Origin: Candidatus Hodarchaeota archaeon
GTDB lineage: Archaea > Asgardarchaeota > Heimdallarchaeia > Hodarchaeales > Hodarchaeaceae
NCBI GenBank assembly: GCA_016840305.1
Contig: JAEOSP010000197.1
Location: 1 to 14,390 of the forward strand
DNA length: 14,390 bases
Reading direction: 5' to 3'
The notes under the pieces are model-generated. The model was not told the DNA's origin. It saw only the letters and a program-made list of their open reading frames with translations, and made no database searches. Of the stretch, positions 13,950 through 14,390 are shown one piece after another (within the stretch, counting starts at the first letter, position 1; the number at the start of each line of letters is the position of its first letter). The translations under genes and the position numbers were made by a program.

Positions 13950-14390
13950 ATGAGTAATCTCCCCATTATCCTCCTCCCATTCTTGACATTATTTGGAACG
14001 ATGATAGTATGTCTTCTATTAGAGGCCTTCAATATTGCTAAAAAGTCAACTCCAGTAGTAACAACCATTGGTGGTTTCATCGCTTTATATAGTGTCATTT
14101 TGAGTATAAATGGGGGCACTTCCTTCCTTTTTGGAAACGTAAATGATATTTTTGATATCACAGGAACGATTGGAACAATTATTATCGATGATTTTTTCAG
14201 ATTCTTTGCTATTGTATTTTTAATTGTTTTAATCTTCGTTGCGATTTCAAGCAGTGACTATATGAAAACTGATCACAATATAGGAGTTTATTATGCCTTA
14301 TTGATACTAGCTACAATTGGTATGATGCTTATTGCAGCAGCTAATGATCTTTTAATGATTTTTGTTGCATGGGAACTTGGATCTCTACCC
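13950..14390 (+). CDS. nuoN: Complex I subunit NuoN, partial (first 147 residues)
   Basis: N-terminal part of the third antiporter-like subunit, cut by the right edge. The frame is open without a stop from ATG 13950. The segment YYALLILATIGMMLIAAAND followed by LLMIFVAWELGSLP (about 114-147) is the typical NuoN signature, with the key helix-5 glutamate in WELGSLP. An AGGTGT ribosome binding site (13935-13940) sits 9 nt before the start. It is the expected last core gene of the operon; whether further genes follow cannot be seen. Confidence 0.93.
   Translation, partial: MSNLPIILLPFLTLFGTMIVCLLLEAFNIAKKSTPVVTTIGGFIALYSVILSINGGTSFLFGNVNDIFDITGTIGTIIIDDFFRFFAIVFLIVLIFVAISSSDYMKTDHNIGVYYALLILATIGMMLIAAANDLLMIFVAWELGSLP

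Noticed and set aside
1..14390. CRISPR arrays, tRNA/rRNA genes, insertion sequences or prophage genes
   Set aside because: I looked in the intergenic gaps and saw no regularly spaced repeats, cloverleaf-like sequence, transposase motifs or terminal repeats.

Overview
The window is an AT-rich, tightly packed prokaryotic segment holding two divergently oriented gene blocks. The right two thirds (4701 to the end, plus strand) is a complex I (nuo/fpo-type) operon in the order nuoA-B-C-D-H-I-J-K-L-M-N, cut off inside nuoN by the window edge. nuoC and nuoD are separate genes, and no nuoE, nuoF or nuoG is present between nuoD and nuoH. This 11-subunit layout fits archaeal Nuo/Fpo-like complexes and also some bacterial ones that lack the NADH module. 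Composition, layout, GGTG-type Shine-Dalgarno sites and oligo-T intergenic runs make an archaeon (for example an Asgard or Thermoplasmata-like lineage) my preferred guess. That is inference: no taxonomic marker gene is present.

The left third (1-4496, minus strand) reads from right to left. It holds a B12-binding-domain radical SAM protein (4496 to 3057), a TPR-like helical repeat protein (about 2769 to 2182), an M24-family metallopeptidase / Xaa-Pro dipeptidase-like protein (2094 to 913) and an MFS transporter (894, running off the left edge). The peptidase and transporter are 18 nt apart with a good ribosome binding site between them, so they probably form one transcription unit that could handle uptake or export and hydrolysis of small peptides or related compounds. 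The roughly 200 nt between the radical SAM gene and nuoA is a divergent promoter region containing a perfect 9-bp inverted repeat.

The nuo genes would together encode the peripheral arm (B, C, D, I), which carries the N2 cluster and two further 4Fe-4S clusters, and the proton-pumping membrane arm (A, H, J, K, L, M, N). Most catalytic and proton-path residues are intact, but several usually invariant positions differ. The FDxE glutamate of NuoA is a leucine, the HRG (or HTG) motif of NuoD reads FRM, the C-terminal RKDYP-type motif of NuoC is absent, NuoH has a long N-terminal extension, and NuoL carries a C-terminal insertion built from about three similar 26-28 residue units. I read this as a divergent clade of complex I whose electron donor is not encoded here. 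Two gene-model problems also deserve attention: the TPR gene seems to start at a CTG, and the radical SAM gene appears to continue in another frame past its stop.
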